This document shows, in pieces, positions 34,179 through 43,036 of a DNA stretch of 64,000 nucleotides. How positions within the stretch are numbered: the stretch's first letter is position 1; the number at the start of each line of letters is the position of its first letter. The notes beneath the pieces were generated by a model. The model ran no database searches. It saw nothing but the letters and a program-made list of their open reading frames with translations, and was not told the DNA's origin. Origin of the DNA: Hymenobacter siberiensis (GTDB lineage Bacteria > Bacteroidota > Bacteroidia > Cytophagales > Hymenobacteraceae); the NCBI RefSeq assembly GCF_018967865.2, contig NZ_JAHLZY020000001.1, positions 1,054,001 to 1,118,000 on the forward strand, given 5' to 3'. Both the position numbers and the translations under genes were made by a program.

Positions 34179-36632
34179 CTACTGCGTCCGTTGGGTCGAA
34201 AGTTCCAATGAGCCGCTTTGCAATCCCTGGCTCGTGGCCTTCACCTGCACCGTGCCGGCTTTTTGGCCAGCCTGCACAATGGCCACCAGCTGTCCCTGAA
34301 ACACCCGCATTTGCGGCTGCTGAAACGGCTCCAGGCAAGTCGCGTCGCCGTTGCCGATGGCCCGGAAGCTGCCCGCGCCGCTCACCGTGAAGCTGAGCGA
34401 CTGTGCCGCGTCGGGGCAGCGGTTGCCTTGGGCATCCTCTACGCGGGCCGTGATGAAGGCCAGGTCTTTGCCATCGGCGGCCAGGGCGGTGCGGTCGGCT
34501 ACCAGTCGGATGTGGTGCGGCGCGCCCGCCGTGCGTACTTCTTCGGTGGCCGCGGCTTTGCCCTGGGCATCGTAGGCCACTATTTTGAGGGTGCCGGGCG
34601 TATATTTTACATCGTTCCACATCAGGCGGTAGCGGGTCTGGGGCTGGTCCGATGAGGCTTTGGTCTGGCGGCCCTGGCTCTGGCCGTTCACAAACAGCTC
34701 GGCCGAGGGGTAGCTCGTGTAGGCAAAAACCGGCGTGGTTTGGCCTTCGCGGCCGGGCCAGGTCCAGTGCGGCAGCAGGTGCAGCGTTGGGCTGGCCGTG
34801 TTCCAACGGGCGCGGTAGAGGTAGTACCGGTCCTTGGGCATGCCCGCCAAATCCAGAATACCGAAGTAGGAGCTGTGCGAGGGCCATTTTTCGTCATAAG
34901 GCGTGGGCTCGCCGAGGTAGTCGAAGCCCGTCCACACAAACTCGCCCATCACGTTCGGCAGGTCGTCCTGCGCGGCAAATTCCTCGTCCGGCGTCTGCGA
35001 CCACACGCAGGCCTCCAGGTCGTACGACGACGACTGATTATCTGGGTACTGCTTCTGCTTGGCCTTCTCGACTGGAAATTTATACACCCCGCGCGAGCTT
35101 ACCGTCGAAGCCGTTTCCGCGCCCAGCAGGAAGCCCTGCGGCAGCTTGGCCAGGGCTTCGGCGTAGCGGTGGGGCTTGTAGTTGAAGCCGGGAATGTCGA
35201 GCACGGCCGCGATGCCGTACTTGAAATCGTCGTCGAAGCGGTCCAGGCCCATGGTCACGGGGCGGGTGGGGTCCTCACGGTGCACGATGTCCTGCAAGCG
35301 CCGGGCAATAATGGGACCGTTGGCATTGCTTTGGTCGGGCACCTCGTTGCCGATGCTCCACATGATTACCGACGGATTATTACGGTAGTGGTGCACCATG
35401 CTCACCAGGTCCTTCTCCGCCCACGCATCGAAATACTGGCTGTAGCCATTTTTTACCTTGGGCGATTTCCACTCGTCGAACGACTCCACCATCAGCATCA
35501 GGCCCATCTCGTCGCACAGCGCTACCAGCTCCGGTGCGGGCATGTTGTGCGAAGTCCGAATGGCATCGCAGCCCAAATCTTTCAGCAGCGTCAGTTGCCG
35601 GCGCAATGCCGCCGTGTTCACCGCCGCGCCCAGCGGCCCCAAATCATGGTGGTTGCACACGCCCTTGAACTTGCGCGGCTGCCCGTTCAGCGAAAAGCCC
35701 ACACCCTTCTCGAACTTGAAGGAGCGAATGCCAAACGTAGTTTTATAAGCGTCTTTCAGCGCCTTGCCCGCATACAGCTTCGACGAAGCCGTGTAGAGCA
35801 CCGGCGTTTCCGGCGACCACAGCCGGGGCTGCGGCACCGTCAGGCGCTGTTCAAACGTGAGCCCGTTGGTTAGCGCCGTGCTGGTCGTGGCCACCAACAT
35901 GCCCGCCGCGTCGCGAATTTCGGTATCGAGCCGCAACGGCTGGAGCTTGCCGCCCGGCGTTTCCACCGTGGTTTTCAGCACTACCTGGGCCTGCGCGGCC
36001 GTGATTTCAGGCGTGGTCAGGTAAGTGCCCCACACCGGAATGTGCACGGCATCCGTCACCACCAGGTGCACGTTGCGGTAGAGGCCCGCGCCGGGGTACC
36101 AGCGCGAAGCCTCGGGCTGATTTTCCAGGCGCACGGCCAGCACGTTGCCGTCGCCCGGCTTTAAAAAGGAAGTAATGTCCAGCGAAAACGAGTTGTAGCC
36201 ATACGGCCAGAATCCGGCTTCCTTACCATTCACAAAAACATGCGCGTTGCTCATCGCTCCATCAAAGAGCAGCACCGCCCGCTGCCCCGGCCCAAAGCCC
36301 GGCACTGCCAGCCGCCGCCGGTACCAGCCCGTGCCGATAAACGGCAACCCGCCCGTGCGCCCCGATTTCTGCGTGGCCTTCTGCTCTTGGTTCTGCTCGA
36401 TTTTAACGACCTGTAAGTCATTGTTCCCACTAAACGGCCCCACAATGGCCCAGTCGTGCGGGACACTCACCGTCTGCCATTTGGCATCGGCAAAGTCGGT
36501 TCTGGCTGCATTCGGCACATCGCCCTTCGAGAATTTCCAGTTCGAATCGAGTAAATACTCGTGACGGTTCTGAGCGTCGGCAGCGGTATTGGCCAGCAGC
36601 AGGGCAGCGGCCAACAGGTTTTTTAGCAGCAT
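34179..36632 (-). CDS. Glycoside hydrolase family 2 beta-galactosidase-like enzyme
   Basis: An 817-residue secreted GH2 enzyme with a signal peptide (MLLKNLLAAALLL to ADAQ). Domain order is typical: sugar-binding beta-sandwich (WYRRRLAVPG, FDGAMSNAHVFVNGKEAG), immunoglobulin-like sandwich, TIM barrel (GVCNHHDLGPLGAAVN), then a further GH2 C-terminal domain and Ig-like modules (AFITARVEDAQGNRCPDA). The acid/base is Glu430 in SIGNEVPDQ and the nucleophile Glu564 in MGEFVWTGFDYLGE. Likely acts in the periplasm on beta-galactosides. It could feed the galactonate genes at 6.5-10.5 kb, though it is 24 kb away. The start at 36632 is chosen for the signal peptide. Confidence 0.92.
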   Translation of the reverse strand: MLLKNLLAAALLLANTAADAQNRHEYLLDSNWKFSKGDVPNAARTDFADAKWQTVSVPHDWAIVGPFSGNNDLQVVKIEQNQEQKATQKSGRTGGLPFIGTGWYRRRLAVPGFGPGQRAVLLFDGAMSNAHVFVNGKEAGFWPYGYNSFSLDITSFLKPGDGNVLAVRLENQPEASRWYPGAGLYRNVHLVVTDAVHIPVWGTYLTTPEITAAQAQVVLKTTVETPGGKLQPLRLDTEIRDAAGMLVATTSTALTNGLTFEQRLTVPQPRLWSPETPVLYTASSKLYAGKALKDAYKTTFGIRSFKFEKGVGFSLNGQPRKFKGVCNHHDLGPLGAAVNTAALRRQLTLLKDLGCDAIRTSHNMPAPELVALCDEMGLMLMVESFDEWKSPKVKNGYSQYFDAWAEKDLVSMVHHYRNNPSVIMWSIGNEVPDQSNANGPIIARRLQDIVHREDPTRPVTMGLDRFDDDFKYGIAAVLDIPGFNYKPHRYAEALAKLPQGFLLGAETASTVSSRGVYKFPVEKAKQKQYPDNQSSSYDLEACVWSQTPDEEFAAQDDLPNVMGEFVWTGFDYLGEPTPYDEKWPSHSSYFGILDLAGMPKDRYYLYRARWNTASPTLHLLPHWTWPGREGQTTPVFAYTSYPSAELFVNGQSQGRQTKASSDQPQTRYRLMWNDVKYTPGTLKIVAYDAQGKAAATEEVRTAGAPHHIRLVADRTALAADGKDLAFITARVEDAQGNRCPDAAQSLSFTVSGAGSFRAIGNGDATCLEPFQQPQMRVFQGQLVAIVQAGQKAGTVQVKATSQGLQSGSLELSTQRTQ

Positions 36633-36715
36633 AAGCGAGTAGGATAGGAGTGTAGTCGGAGCCGCAAGGTACGTGCCCCCAATTTTACACAATCGATTAT
36701 CCTGCTCCGTTGGCG

Positions 36716-37243
36716 TTAGTACACCGTCAATCCAAAGCCCAGTTCCAGTGCCAGCTGCCGGGCTTCCTCGGCCTGTGCATCGACCACCACGCTCAAGGCA
36801 TACGAGTCGCTGTCCAAGGTAAACAGCACCACTGCCAGGCCCATCGGCTCCGCCAGGTCCTGCACAATGTCAAGCGCTTCGGGGCCGGCCACTGTGGCGC
36901 GCCCACTGGCGGGCGCATGCAGCCGTATTGATTTCTTCTGCTGCGTCAGCGTTTCGTTAATGCCGTAAACCAGGTCGGCCGCCGGGTCCTTCCAGTCGCT
37001 TTCCCACAGCAGCTCTTCAGCCAGCAGCGCATCAATCAGGGCCAAATCGCGCAGCTCCTGCGCCGGCAGAACAGCCACGACGCTGCGCTCTTCCAACTCC
37101 TCGGCAAACTGCTCCTGATAGGCAGCCGGGTCGTGCAGCACCAGCGCCAGCCGCTCGGTTACGCGCTGGGTAGCTTCGGTATTATTCAGCGTAAAAAGCT
37201 GCACGAAGCGGCTCAGATTTTCGAGGGATTTCAAATTCGTCAT
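36716..37243 (-). CDS. Hypothetical protein
   Basis: A 175-residue soluble protein with no signal peptide. It has a helical N-terminal half (LENLSRFVQLFTLN, AAYQEQFAEELEERSV) and an alpha/beta C-terminal half that ends in strands such as LAVVLFTLDSDSYALSVVV. The segment ALIDALLAEELLWESDWKD resembles small immunity-like or DUF6630-type proteins, but I cannot confirm a family. No partner toxin is adjacent. The downstream neighbour is 80 bases away (the GH2 gene), and the upstream neighbour is a secreted hypothetical in the same direction. Confidence 0.65.
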   Translation of the reverse strand: MTNLKSLENLSRFVQLFTLNNTEATQRVTERLALVLHDPAAYQEQFAEELEERSVVAVLPAQELRDLALIDALLAEELLWESDWKDPAADLVYGINETLTQQKKSIRLHAPASGRATVAGPEALDIVQDLAEPMGLAVVLFTLDSDSYALSVVVDAQAEEARQLALELGFGLTVY

Positions 37244-37253
37244 AAATTAAAAT

Positions 37254-37781
37254 TTAGCGGGGCTGGACGCCCTCCTGCTGCACTTCCAGCAGATAAGGAA
37301 CCAGTGCGGCCGGGCGTATCGACAGCGGCAGCCGCCGCGTGGCATGGTACTGCCGGATGGTCTGATACAGTTGGTCGCGGCCGTTGTTAATGGCCCGCAC
37401 CATTCCAAACACCGATACGCCCAACAAGCTAAAAGCCATGGGTGCAACCCACGAATCGTAGTAATAAGCGTTGTAGTTGGGCGTGACACCATACGTAGCC
37501 GGATTCGGCTCGTAGTGTCGCCCAACAACGGTTACCAACGGCACCGGAATCGCGGCAAAGCGCATAATGTTGCGGCCGGTATTCCACTTGGCGTAGTACA
37601 TGCGGATGATGGCGCGCGCTGTGTCATTAAATGCATAAGCGTCCTCAAAACCCGCGCGGGAGAGCTTGTATTCAGATTTGTCCGGGTGTTCGGTCATCGT
37701 TGCAGCTGGCGACTGGGCTCGTCCCGGCCGGGCCATGATGAGCAGGGCCAGCAACGGTAGCAGGGTAGATTTTTTAAGCAT
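37254..37781 (-). CDS. Hypothetical secreted/membrane protein
   Basis: A 175-residue protein with a signal peptide (MLKKSTLLPLLALLIMA to GRAQ). A short domain follows with an aromatic-rich middle (RHYEPNPATYGVTPNYNAYYYDSWVAP) and one hydrophobic segment (MAFSLLGVSVFGMVRA) that may be membrane-associated. No family recognised. The 10-base gap to the next gene downstream (36716-37243) suggests cotranscription. The start at 37781 opens the signal peptide. Confidence 0.65.
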   Translation of the reverse strand: MLKKSTLLPLLALLIMARPGRAQSPAATMTEHPDKSEYKLSRAGFEDAYAFNDTARAIIRMYYAKWNTGRNIMRFAAIPVPLVTVVGRHYEPNPATYGVTPNYNAYYYDSWVAPMAFSLLGVSVFGMVRAINNGRDQLYQTIRQYHATRRLPLSIRPAALVPYLLEVQQEGVQPR

Positions 37782-37866
37782 ACGGGGAAGCGTGGCAGGA
37801 AAGAAAACCAATTGTTCAGCGAACAATCAGTAAAAATAACGCACCGTTCGCATTCGCAGCTACTCA

Positions 37867-37913
37867 TAAGCAAAACGCCCAGCCTCGGAATTCGAAGCTG
37901 GGCGTTTTGCTTA
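37867..37913 (-). terminator. Intrinsic terminator of typA
   Basis: A perfect hairpin with arms GCAAAACGCCCAGC and GCTGGGCGTTTTGC around TTCGAATTCCGAG. It lies 17 bases beyond the typA stop codon; the A/T-rich ends can act in both directions. Confidence 0.88.
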
Positions 37914-37929
37914 TAAAATCAGGCGGCAA

Positions 37930-39741
37930 TTAGTCAGCCTGCTTGGCGTAGCGCAGACGCTCATTCTCGTCGAGCAGAATCTTGCGCATCCGAATCGACT
38001 TCGGCGTCACCTCCAGGTACTCATCCTTCTGGATGTATTCCATGGCTTCTTCCAGCGAAAACTGGCGCTTGGGGGTGATTTTGGCGTTGTCGTCGGTGCC
38101 CGAAGCACGCATGTTGGTCAGCTTCTTGCCTTTCTGGATGTTCACCGTCAGGTCATTGGGGCGGGTGTGCTCGCCGATAACCTGGCCGCCGTACACTTCC
38201 TCGCCCGGGTCCACGAAGAACGAACCACGGTCCTGCAGCTTGTCAATCGTGTAAGCCGTGCCGGCGCCGGTTTCCAGCGAAATCAGCGAACCAGCAATAC
38301 GGCCGGGAATCGGACCCTTATGCTCCTCATAATCCACGAAGCGGTGGTTCATGATTGCCTCGCCGCCGGTGGCAGTCAGCACGTTGTTACGCAAGCCAAT
38401 CAGACCGCGCGACGGGATGGTGAACTCCAGGTGCTGCAAGTCGCCCTTGGGCTCCATGATGGTCATTTCGCCTTTGCGCATGCTCACCAGCTCGATTACC
38501 TTGCCGGCCGATTCCTCGGGCACGTCCACTACCAGCAATTCGATTGGCTCGGTGCGCTTGCCGTTATCATCTTCCTTGAACAACACTTGGGGCTGGCCCA
38601 CCTGCAGCTCGTAGCCTTCGCGACGCATGGTCTCGATGAGTACGGACAAGTGAAGAATGCCGCGGCCGAACACGAGGAACGTATCCTCTTTATCGGTGGC
38701 CTCCACGCGCAGGGCGAGGTTTTTCTCGGTTTCTTTGAACAAACGGTCACGCAGGTGACGCGAGGTCACGAACTTGCCTTCCTTGCCGAAGAACGGCGAG
38801 TTGTTGATGGTGAACAGCATGTTCATCGTCGGTTCGTCGATGCTGATGCGCTCCAATTGCTCGGGGTTATCAGCGTCGGCCAGCGTGTCACCAATGTCGA
38901 AGCCTTCGATGCCCGACACAGCGCAGATTTCACCGCTGCTCACGGAGTCCACCTTCACACGGCCAAGGCCTTCAAATATGTGCAGCTCGCGGATTTTTAC
39001 TTTTTTGATGCTGCCGTCAGCCTTCATCAGGCTCATGTTTGAGCCTTCTTTCAGCGTGCCGCGGTGCACGCGGCCGATGGCGATACGACCCACGAACGAC
39101 GAGTAGTCGAGCGAGGTAATCTGCATCTGGGGCGTGCCTTCCAAGGTCGGCGCGGGCGGAATCGACGAGATAACCGCGTCGAGCAACGGAATCAGGTTGT
39201 CGGTCTTCACTTTCCAGTCGGTGCTCATCCAGCCCTGCTTCGAGGAACCGTACAAAGTCACGAAATCGAGCTGGTCTTCCGAAGCGCCAAGGTTGAACAT
39301 GAGGTCAAAAACCTGCTCGTGCACCTCGTCGGGACGGCAGTTTTCCTTGTCTACTTTGTTCACCACCACAATGGGCTTCAGGCCCAGGGCAATGGCTTTG
39401 CTGAGCACGAAGCGGGTCTGCGGCATGGCGCCTTCGAAGGCATCCACGAGCAGCAGCACGCCGTCGGCCAGCTTCAACACGCGCTCTACCTCACCGCCGA
39501 AGTCGGCGTGACCAGGGGTGTCGATGATGTTGATTTTGGTGCCGTTGTAGCGTACCGATACGTTTTTGGAAACGATGGTAATACCACGCTCGCGCTCCAG
39601 GGGGTTGTCGTCGAGAATCAGGTCGTCGAAGTGCTGGTGCGCATCGAAAATCTTGGATGCGTGGATAATCTTATCCACCAGAGTAGTCTTGCCGTGGTCA
39701 ACGTGAGCGATGATGGCAATGTTACGAATATTGTTGGCCAT
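37930..39741 (-). CDS. typA: Translational GTPase TypA/BipA
   Basis: A 603-residue ribosome-binding GTPase of the EF-G class. G motifs are AHVDHGKTT (G1), RERGITI (G2), DTPGHADFGGEV (G3) and NKVDKEN (G4). A beta-barrel domain II, domains III and V, and the TypA-specific C-terminus follow (FTIPSRGLIGLRN, DPGEEVYGGQVIGEH). By family, it acts in 50S assembly and stress adaptation. Start MANNIRNIAIIAHVD at 39741; the longer frame upstream is not conserved. It has its own terminator. Confidence 0.96.
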   Translation of the reverse strand: MANNIRNIAIIAHVDHGKTTLVDKIIHASKIFDAHQHFDDLILDDNPLERERGITIVSKNVSVRYNGTKINIIDTPGHADFGGEVERVLKLADGVLLLVDAFEGAMPQTRFVLSKAIALGLKPIVVVNKVDKENCRPDEVHEQVFDLMFNLGASEDQLDFVTLYGSSKQGWMSTDWKVKTDNLIPLLDAVISSIPPAPTLEGTPQMQITSLDYSSFVGRIAIGRVHRGTLKEGSNMSLMKADGSIKKVKIRELHIFEGLGRVKVDSVSSGEICAVSGIEGFDIGDTLADADNPEQLERISIDEPTMNMLFTINNSPFFGKEGKFVTSRHLRDRLFKETEKNLALRVEATDKEDTFLVFGRGILHLSVLIETMRREGYELQVGQPQVLFKEDDNGKRTEPIELLVVDVPEESAGKVIELVSMRKGEMTIMEPKGDLQHLEFTIPSRGLIGLRNNVLTATGGEAIMNHRFVDYEEHKGPIPGRIAGSLISLETGAGTAYTIDKLQDRGSFFVDPGEEVYGGQVIGEHTRPNDLTVNIQKGKKLTNMRASGTDDNAKITPKRQFSLEEAMEYIQKDEYLEVTPKSIRMRKILLDENERLRYAKQAD

Positions 39742-39970
39742 ATGGGTTGGTTTTGCGGGTGCAAAGGTACAGATAAAAACGCGCAAAGCCTTGTGATACT
39801 CAACTCTTAACTCAAGCCCCGCTGCCGCACCCTGCCGCACAGCCAAGCCTGTCGCCCTAAATCGATTAGCTGGGGCGTAAGGTTCCCGGCGTTATTTCGT
39901 CTGACCTCACGACCAAACCGGACGCTGCCGCCGTATGTTGGTCAGTTGTCATTAAAACCCCATCCCAACC

Positions 39971-40519
39971 ATGCGCTTTTCCCTGCTGATATTATTTGTT
40001 TCGGTGCTCTCGCTCAACTCGGCCTGCTCGCAAAAGCGCGACGTAGTCGCCAATACGGCCTCCCCAGCCCGCACCGTGGGCGGCAAAACTTACTTCCAGG
40101 CGCAGCCCCTCACCGGCAAGCCCGACGAATTTGCGGTGCGTCACACCGATGCCGAGTGGAAAAAACTCCTCACGCCCGACCAGTACTACATTCTGCGTGA
40201 GCAAGGCACCGAGCGTCCCTTCACCGGCAAATACCACGATAATCACGCCGTCGGCACCTATTATTGCGCCGCCGACCACAACCTGCTCTTCACTTCCGAT
40301 ACCAAGTTTGAGTCGGGCACCGGCTGGCCCAGTTTCTTTGCCCCGGCCGCTGCAACCAGTGTCAAGGTGGCTGCAGACAACAGCTTTGGCATGAGCCGCG
40401 ACGAGATTGTGTGCGCCAAATGCGGCGGCCACCTCGGCCACGTCTTCAACGACGGCCCCAAGCCCACCGGCCAACGCTACTGCATGGACGGCAATGCGCT
40501 GGTTTTTGAGAAGAAATAA
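39971..40519 (+). CDS. msrB: Peptide-methionine (R)-S-oxide reductase, lipoprotein form
   Basis: Repairs methionine-R-sulfoxide in proteins. A 182-residue protein with a lipoprotein signal (lipobox LNSACSQ, Cys at about residue 19), so it is membrane-anchored in the periplasm. The MsrB domain has the zinc-binding pairs Cys in YYCAADH and the later CAKCGGH, and the catalytic Cys in GQRYCMDGNALVF. The substrate-binding GTGWPSFF is intact. No MsrA is fused or adjacent. An extracytoplasmic MsrB suggests repair of envelope proteins after oxidative damage. Confidence 0.94.
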   Translation: MRFSLLILFVSVLSLNSACSQKRDVVANTASPARTVGGKTYFQAQPLTGKPDEFAVRHTDAEWKKLLTPDQYYILREQGTERPFTGKYHDNHAVGTYYCAADHNLLFTSDTKFESGTGWPSFFAPAAATSVKVAADNSFGMSRDEIVCAKCGGHLGHVFNDGPKPTGQRYCMDGNALVFEKK

Positions 40520-40550
40520 AAGAAAGCCTAGTGCTTTCCTGGGAAAATTA

Positions 40551-40600
40551 ACAAACGAAAAACCCTTTGGCAATCCAAGCCAAGGGGTTTTTCGTTTGTA
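40551..40600 (+). terminator. Intrinsic terminator of msrB
   Basis: Long hairpin with arms ACAAACGAAAAACCCTTTGG and the imperfect complement CCAAGGGGTTTTTCGTTTGT, 30 bases past the stop. T-rich descending arm. Confidence 0.85.
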
Positions 40601-40675
40601 TAAACCATTTTGAGGGCTTATTGTTATACGTAGTAGCGAATTAGTCGTGTTCAAATAGTTATAAAAAGATGTCAT

Positions 40676-41467
40676 ATGGAAGATGTTCTGGACCCCATCG
40701 AATATTTGCAGCAGGAGGTGGCCAATACCCGCCAGCTATTGCTGAATAACGGGCTGTATTACCGCCTCCAGACCATGGCCGACCTGCGTCAGTTCATGGA
40801 GCACCACGTTTTTGCCGTGTGGGATTTTATGTCGCTGCTCAAAGCCCTGCAACGCGATTTGACCTGCGTCGATGTGCCGTGGGTGCCCACAGCCAACCCG
40901 GCCACGCGCCGCCTCATCAACGAGATTGTGCTGGAAGAGGAAACCGACCTCGACCCGCAGGGCCAACCCACCAGCCATTTCGAGCTTTACATGCGGGCCA
41001 TGGAAGAATGTGGGGCCAACACCCAGCCCATTCGCCGGCTGGTAGCGGCAGTAGGGGCCGGCCGCCCGGTTTCCCAGGCCCTCACCGATGCGCAAGCTCC
41101 CGAGTCGGTGCGCCAGTTCGTCGAAACCACGTTTCGAATTATTGAATCCGGCAAGGCGCACGCGGTGGCGTCCGCCTTCACTTTTGGGCGTGAAGATTTG
41201 ATTCCGGCCATGTTCCGCCAGTTGGTAGGCGAGCTGCGCGACCGATTCCCCGGCCAGCTCGACACGTTCACGTACTACCTCGACCGCCACATTCAGCTCG
41301 ACGAGGAAGTGCACGCCCCGCTGGCCCAGCAAATGGTGCGCGAGCTGTGCGCCGACGACCCCCAGCGCTGGCAGGATGCCCAGCAAGTCACTATCGAGTG
41401 CCTGGAAGCCCGTATGGCCCTCTGGGACGGCATCAGGCCCACCCAGCCCAGCCCCATGCTGGCGTAG
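40676..41467 (+). CDS. DUF3050 family protein
   Basis: A 263-residue, mostly helical protein of the DUF3050 family, related in fold to heme-oxygenase-like proteins. Signature segments are FMEHHVFAVWDFMSLLKALQ near the N-terminus, PTANPATRRLINEIVLEEETD, and YYLDRHIQLDEEVHAPLA. The His and Glu residues in the last two suggest a metal site like that of heme-oxygenase-like diiron enzymes, an inference from residue type. Function unknown. Followed by a strong terminator. Confidence 0.88.
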   Translation: MEDVLDPIEYLQQEVANTRQLLLNNGLYYRLQTMADLRQFMEHHVFAVWDFMSLLKALQRDLTCVDVPWVPTANPATRRLINEIVLEEETDLDPQGQPTSHFELYMRAMEECGANTQPIRRLVAAVGAGRPVSQALTDAQAPESVRQFVETTFRIIESGKAHAVASAFTFGREDLIPAMFRQLVGELRDRFPGQLDTFTYYLDRHIQLDEEVHAPLAQQMVRELCADDPQRWQDAQQVTIECLEARMALWDGIRPTQPSPMLA

Positions 41468-41500
41468 TCCGCCAACCACCAGGTCTTACCCGCCGTTTGA

Positions 41501-41530
41501 AGGAGGCAGCCGCCTGGCTGCCTCCTTTTT
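41501..41530 (+). terminator. Intrinsic terminator after DUF3050
   Basis: AGGAGGCAGCC, loop GCCT, complement GGCTGCCTCC and a T5 run, 34 bases past the stop codon. Confidence 0.92.
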
Positions 41531-41542
41531 ACTTATCCGGCC

Positions 41543-41914
41543 ATGCTGACTTTTCAATTATTCACTGCCCGCCCCTGGCTGATGCTCGGGGCCGCTGCCT
41601 TGCTCTCGGCCTGTTCGGTATCGGAGAAAAACTCGGAAACCGCCGCGCCCACCAGCACGCCCACCGAGGTTCGCACCGATGCCGACCGCCGCGCCATCTA
41701 TAACAGCAACGGCGCGGGCACCAGCAATGGCTACGCCGTGCCCGATGCCACGCCCAACCGCGTGCGCCTCGGCGAGCAGGCGGCCAGCATCAACAGCCAG
41801 AAGCGCATCGAAAGCGTGAATACCAACGACCCCAACAACACCACGCCCGAAACCCGTCTGAAACGCCTCAATACCGATATTCCCGTGCCATTGAATACCA
41901 CCCCCCGGCCCTGA
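41543..41914 (+). CDS. Small hypothetical lipoprotein
   Basis: A 123-residue protein with a signal region and lipobox (LSACSVS, Cys at about residue 28). The rest is polar, rich in Asn, Thr and Pro (NSNGAGTSNGYAV, NDPNNTTPETRL), and probably disordered. No family recognised. It starts 13 bases after the DUF3050 terminator. The lipobox and the bias to polar residues support a real envelope protein. Confidence 0.65.
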   Translation: MLTFQLFTARPWLMLGAAALLSACSVSEKNSETAAPTSTPTEVRTDADRRAIYNSNGAGTSNGYAVPDATPNRVRLGEQAASINSQKRIESVNTNDPNNTTPETRLKRLNTDIPVPLNTTPRP

Positions 41915-42001
41915 TGTGCCGCCCGCAGCATCAAAGCTGCGTGGCAGGCCCGCCAGAATATCGGGCTGCATAATTCTCAGCACTTCCTGAACGGGTGCAA
42001 C

Positions 42002-42038
42002 AAAAAAGCCCGCCCCGATTATTCGGAGCGGGCTTTCT
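42002..42038. terminator. Bidirectional terminator between convergent genes
   Basis: AAAAAAGCCCGC, loop CCCGATTATTCGG, complement GCGGGCTTT. It sits between the lipoprotein (+) and the histone-like gene (-). Confidence 0.8.
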
Positions 42039-42067
42039 GCCACTAGCAGCACTGTGGCTGAAGCAGG

Positions 42068-42799
42068 CTATTCGCTTGCCTCGCCCGTACCAGGGCTATC
42101 GGCCGAACTCATAACGCCGGTTGCTGCGGGCTCGGGGGCGGGTGCCGCCTGAGCGCGGGGCTTGGGGCCCCGCTTGGCACCCGTGCCGGCCGAGGCGGCA
42201 GCAGCGGCTGGCTTGGGACCACGCTTAGCGCCGGTGGCTTTGCTTTTGGTAGCCGTGGTGCTGGGCTTGCGTCCCCGGCCGCTGGCAGCCGTTGCGGTCG
42301 TTTCCTCATCGGCATCGCGGAGGGCGCGGGCCTTGCGGGGCGTGCCATCTTTGTTCAGCGTGGGGCTTTTTTTGCCGCCTGCCGTGGGCTTGCCGGTAGC
42401 TGCGGCCGGAGCAGGGGCTTCGCTCGGGCTATTGTCGGTAGCGGCCGCGCCGGATACCGAGTCATAATGCCGCACAATCGTGTGCAGGGCCTGCTCAAAC
42501 ATGCGCTCCGTGTCGCCATCGAGGCGGCGCGTAGCTTCTTTCACCACTTCCTTCAGCTTGGCCTTCGTTTCTTTGCGGATGCGTGCCACTACTTCATTCA
42601 TGCGGCCGTTCAGCTCCTTTTGCAATTGCTTGGCGGCCGACTTGAGGGATTTCTTCTGGCTGGCTTTTTTGCTGGCGCGTTCGTCGTTCAAGTCAGCGGA
42701 GGCGCGGCCTGCACTTTTGGCCGATTTACGGGCTGCTTTATCTTCCGGTGTGCGTTTCGCACGTTTTTCCGTTTTAAGCGGAGAAGCAGGTTTTTTCAT
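42068..42799 (-). CDS. Histone H1-like, AT-hook-containing basic protein
   Basis: A 243-residue protein. The basic N-terminus is Lys/Ala/Ser-rich, like histone H1 tails (KTEKRAKRTPEDKAARKSAKSA). A helical middle follows (LQKELNGRMNEVVARIRKETKAKLKEVVKEA), then a tail with GRGRKPS and two AKRGPKP units, each like an AT-hook core, spaced by Ala-rich stretches. It probably binds DNA as a nucleoid protein. The coding call is supported by the repeated hook motifs and a clean terminator. The AT-rich region upstream (42800-43036) would be its promoter, shared with metG. Confidence 0.82.
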   Translation of the reverse strand: MKKPASPLKTEKRAKRTPEDKAARKSAKSAGRASADLNDERASKKASQKKSLKSAAKQLQKELNGRMNEVVARIRKETKAKLKEVVKEATRRLDGDTERMFEQALHTIVRHYDSVSGAAATDNSPSEAPAPAAATGKPTAGGKKSPTLNKDGTPRKARALRDADEETTATAASGRGRKPSTTATKSKATGAKRGPKPAAAAASAGTGAKRGPKPRAQAAPAPEPAATGVMSSADSPGTGEASE

Positions 42800-43036
42800 C
42801 TGAAAAAAATTGATTAGTGAAGGGTGAAATAGGCGAAAGGAAGTCGATTGAGTGGCGCTACATTTTAATTAAGCACGCTCAAATATAAAATCATTTAAGC
42901 GTCAAACGGTTTGCTCGGTTTTTTTGTTGATTTAATACTGTACTTTTTTTAATCGTTTCTTTGCAACGGGGAATAATTGCCCTGATTTTCTGCGAAAATT
43001 AATCCTCGCATCCCCGCCTTTTTATTTTTGATTTTT

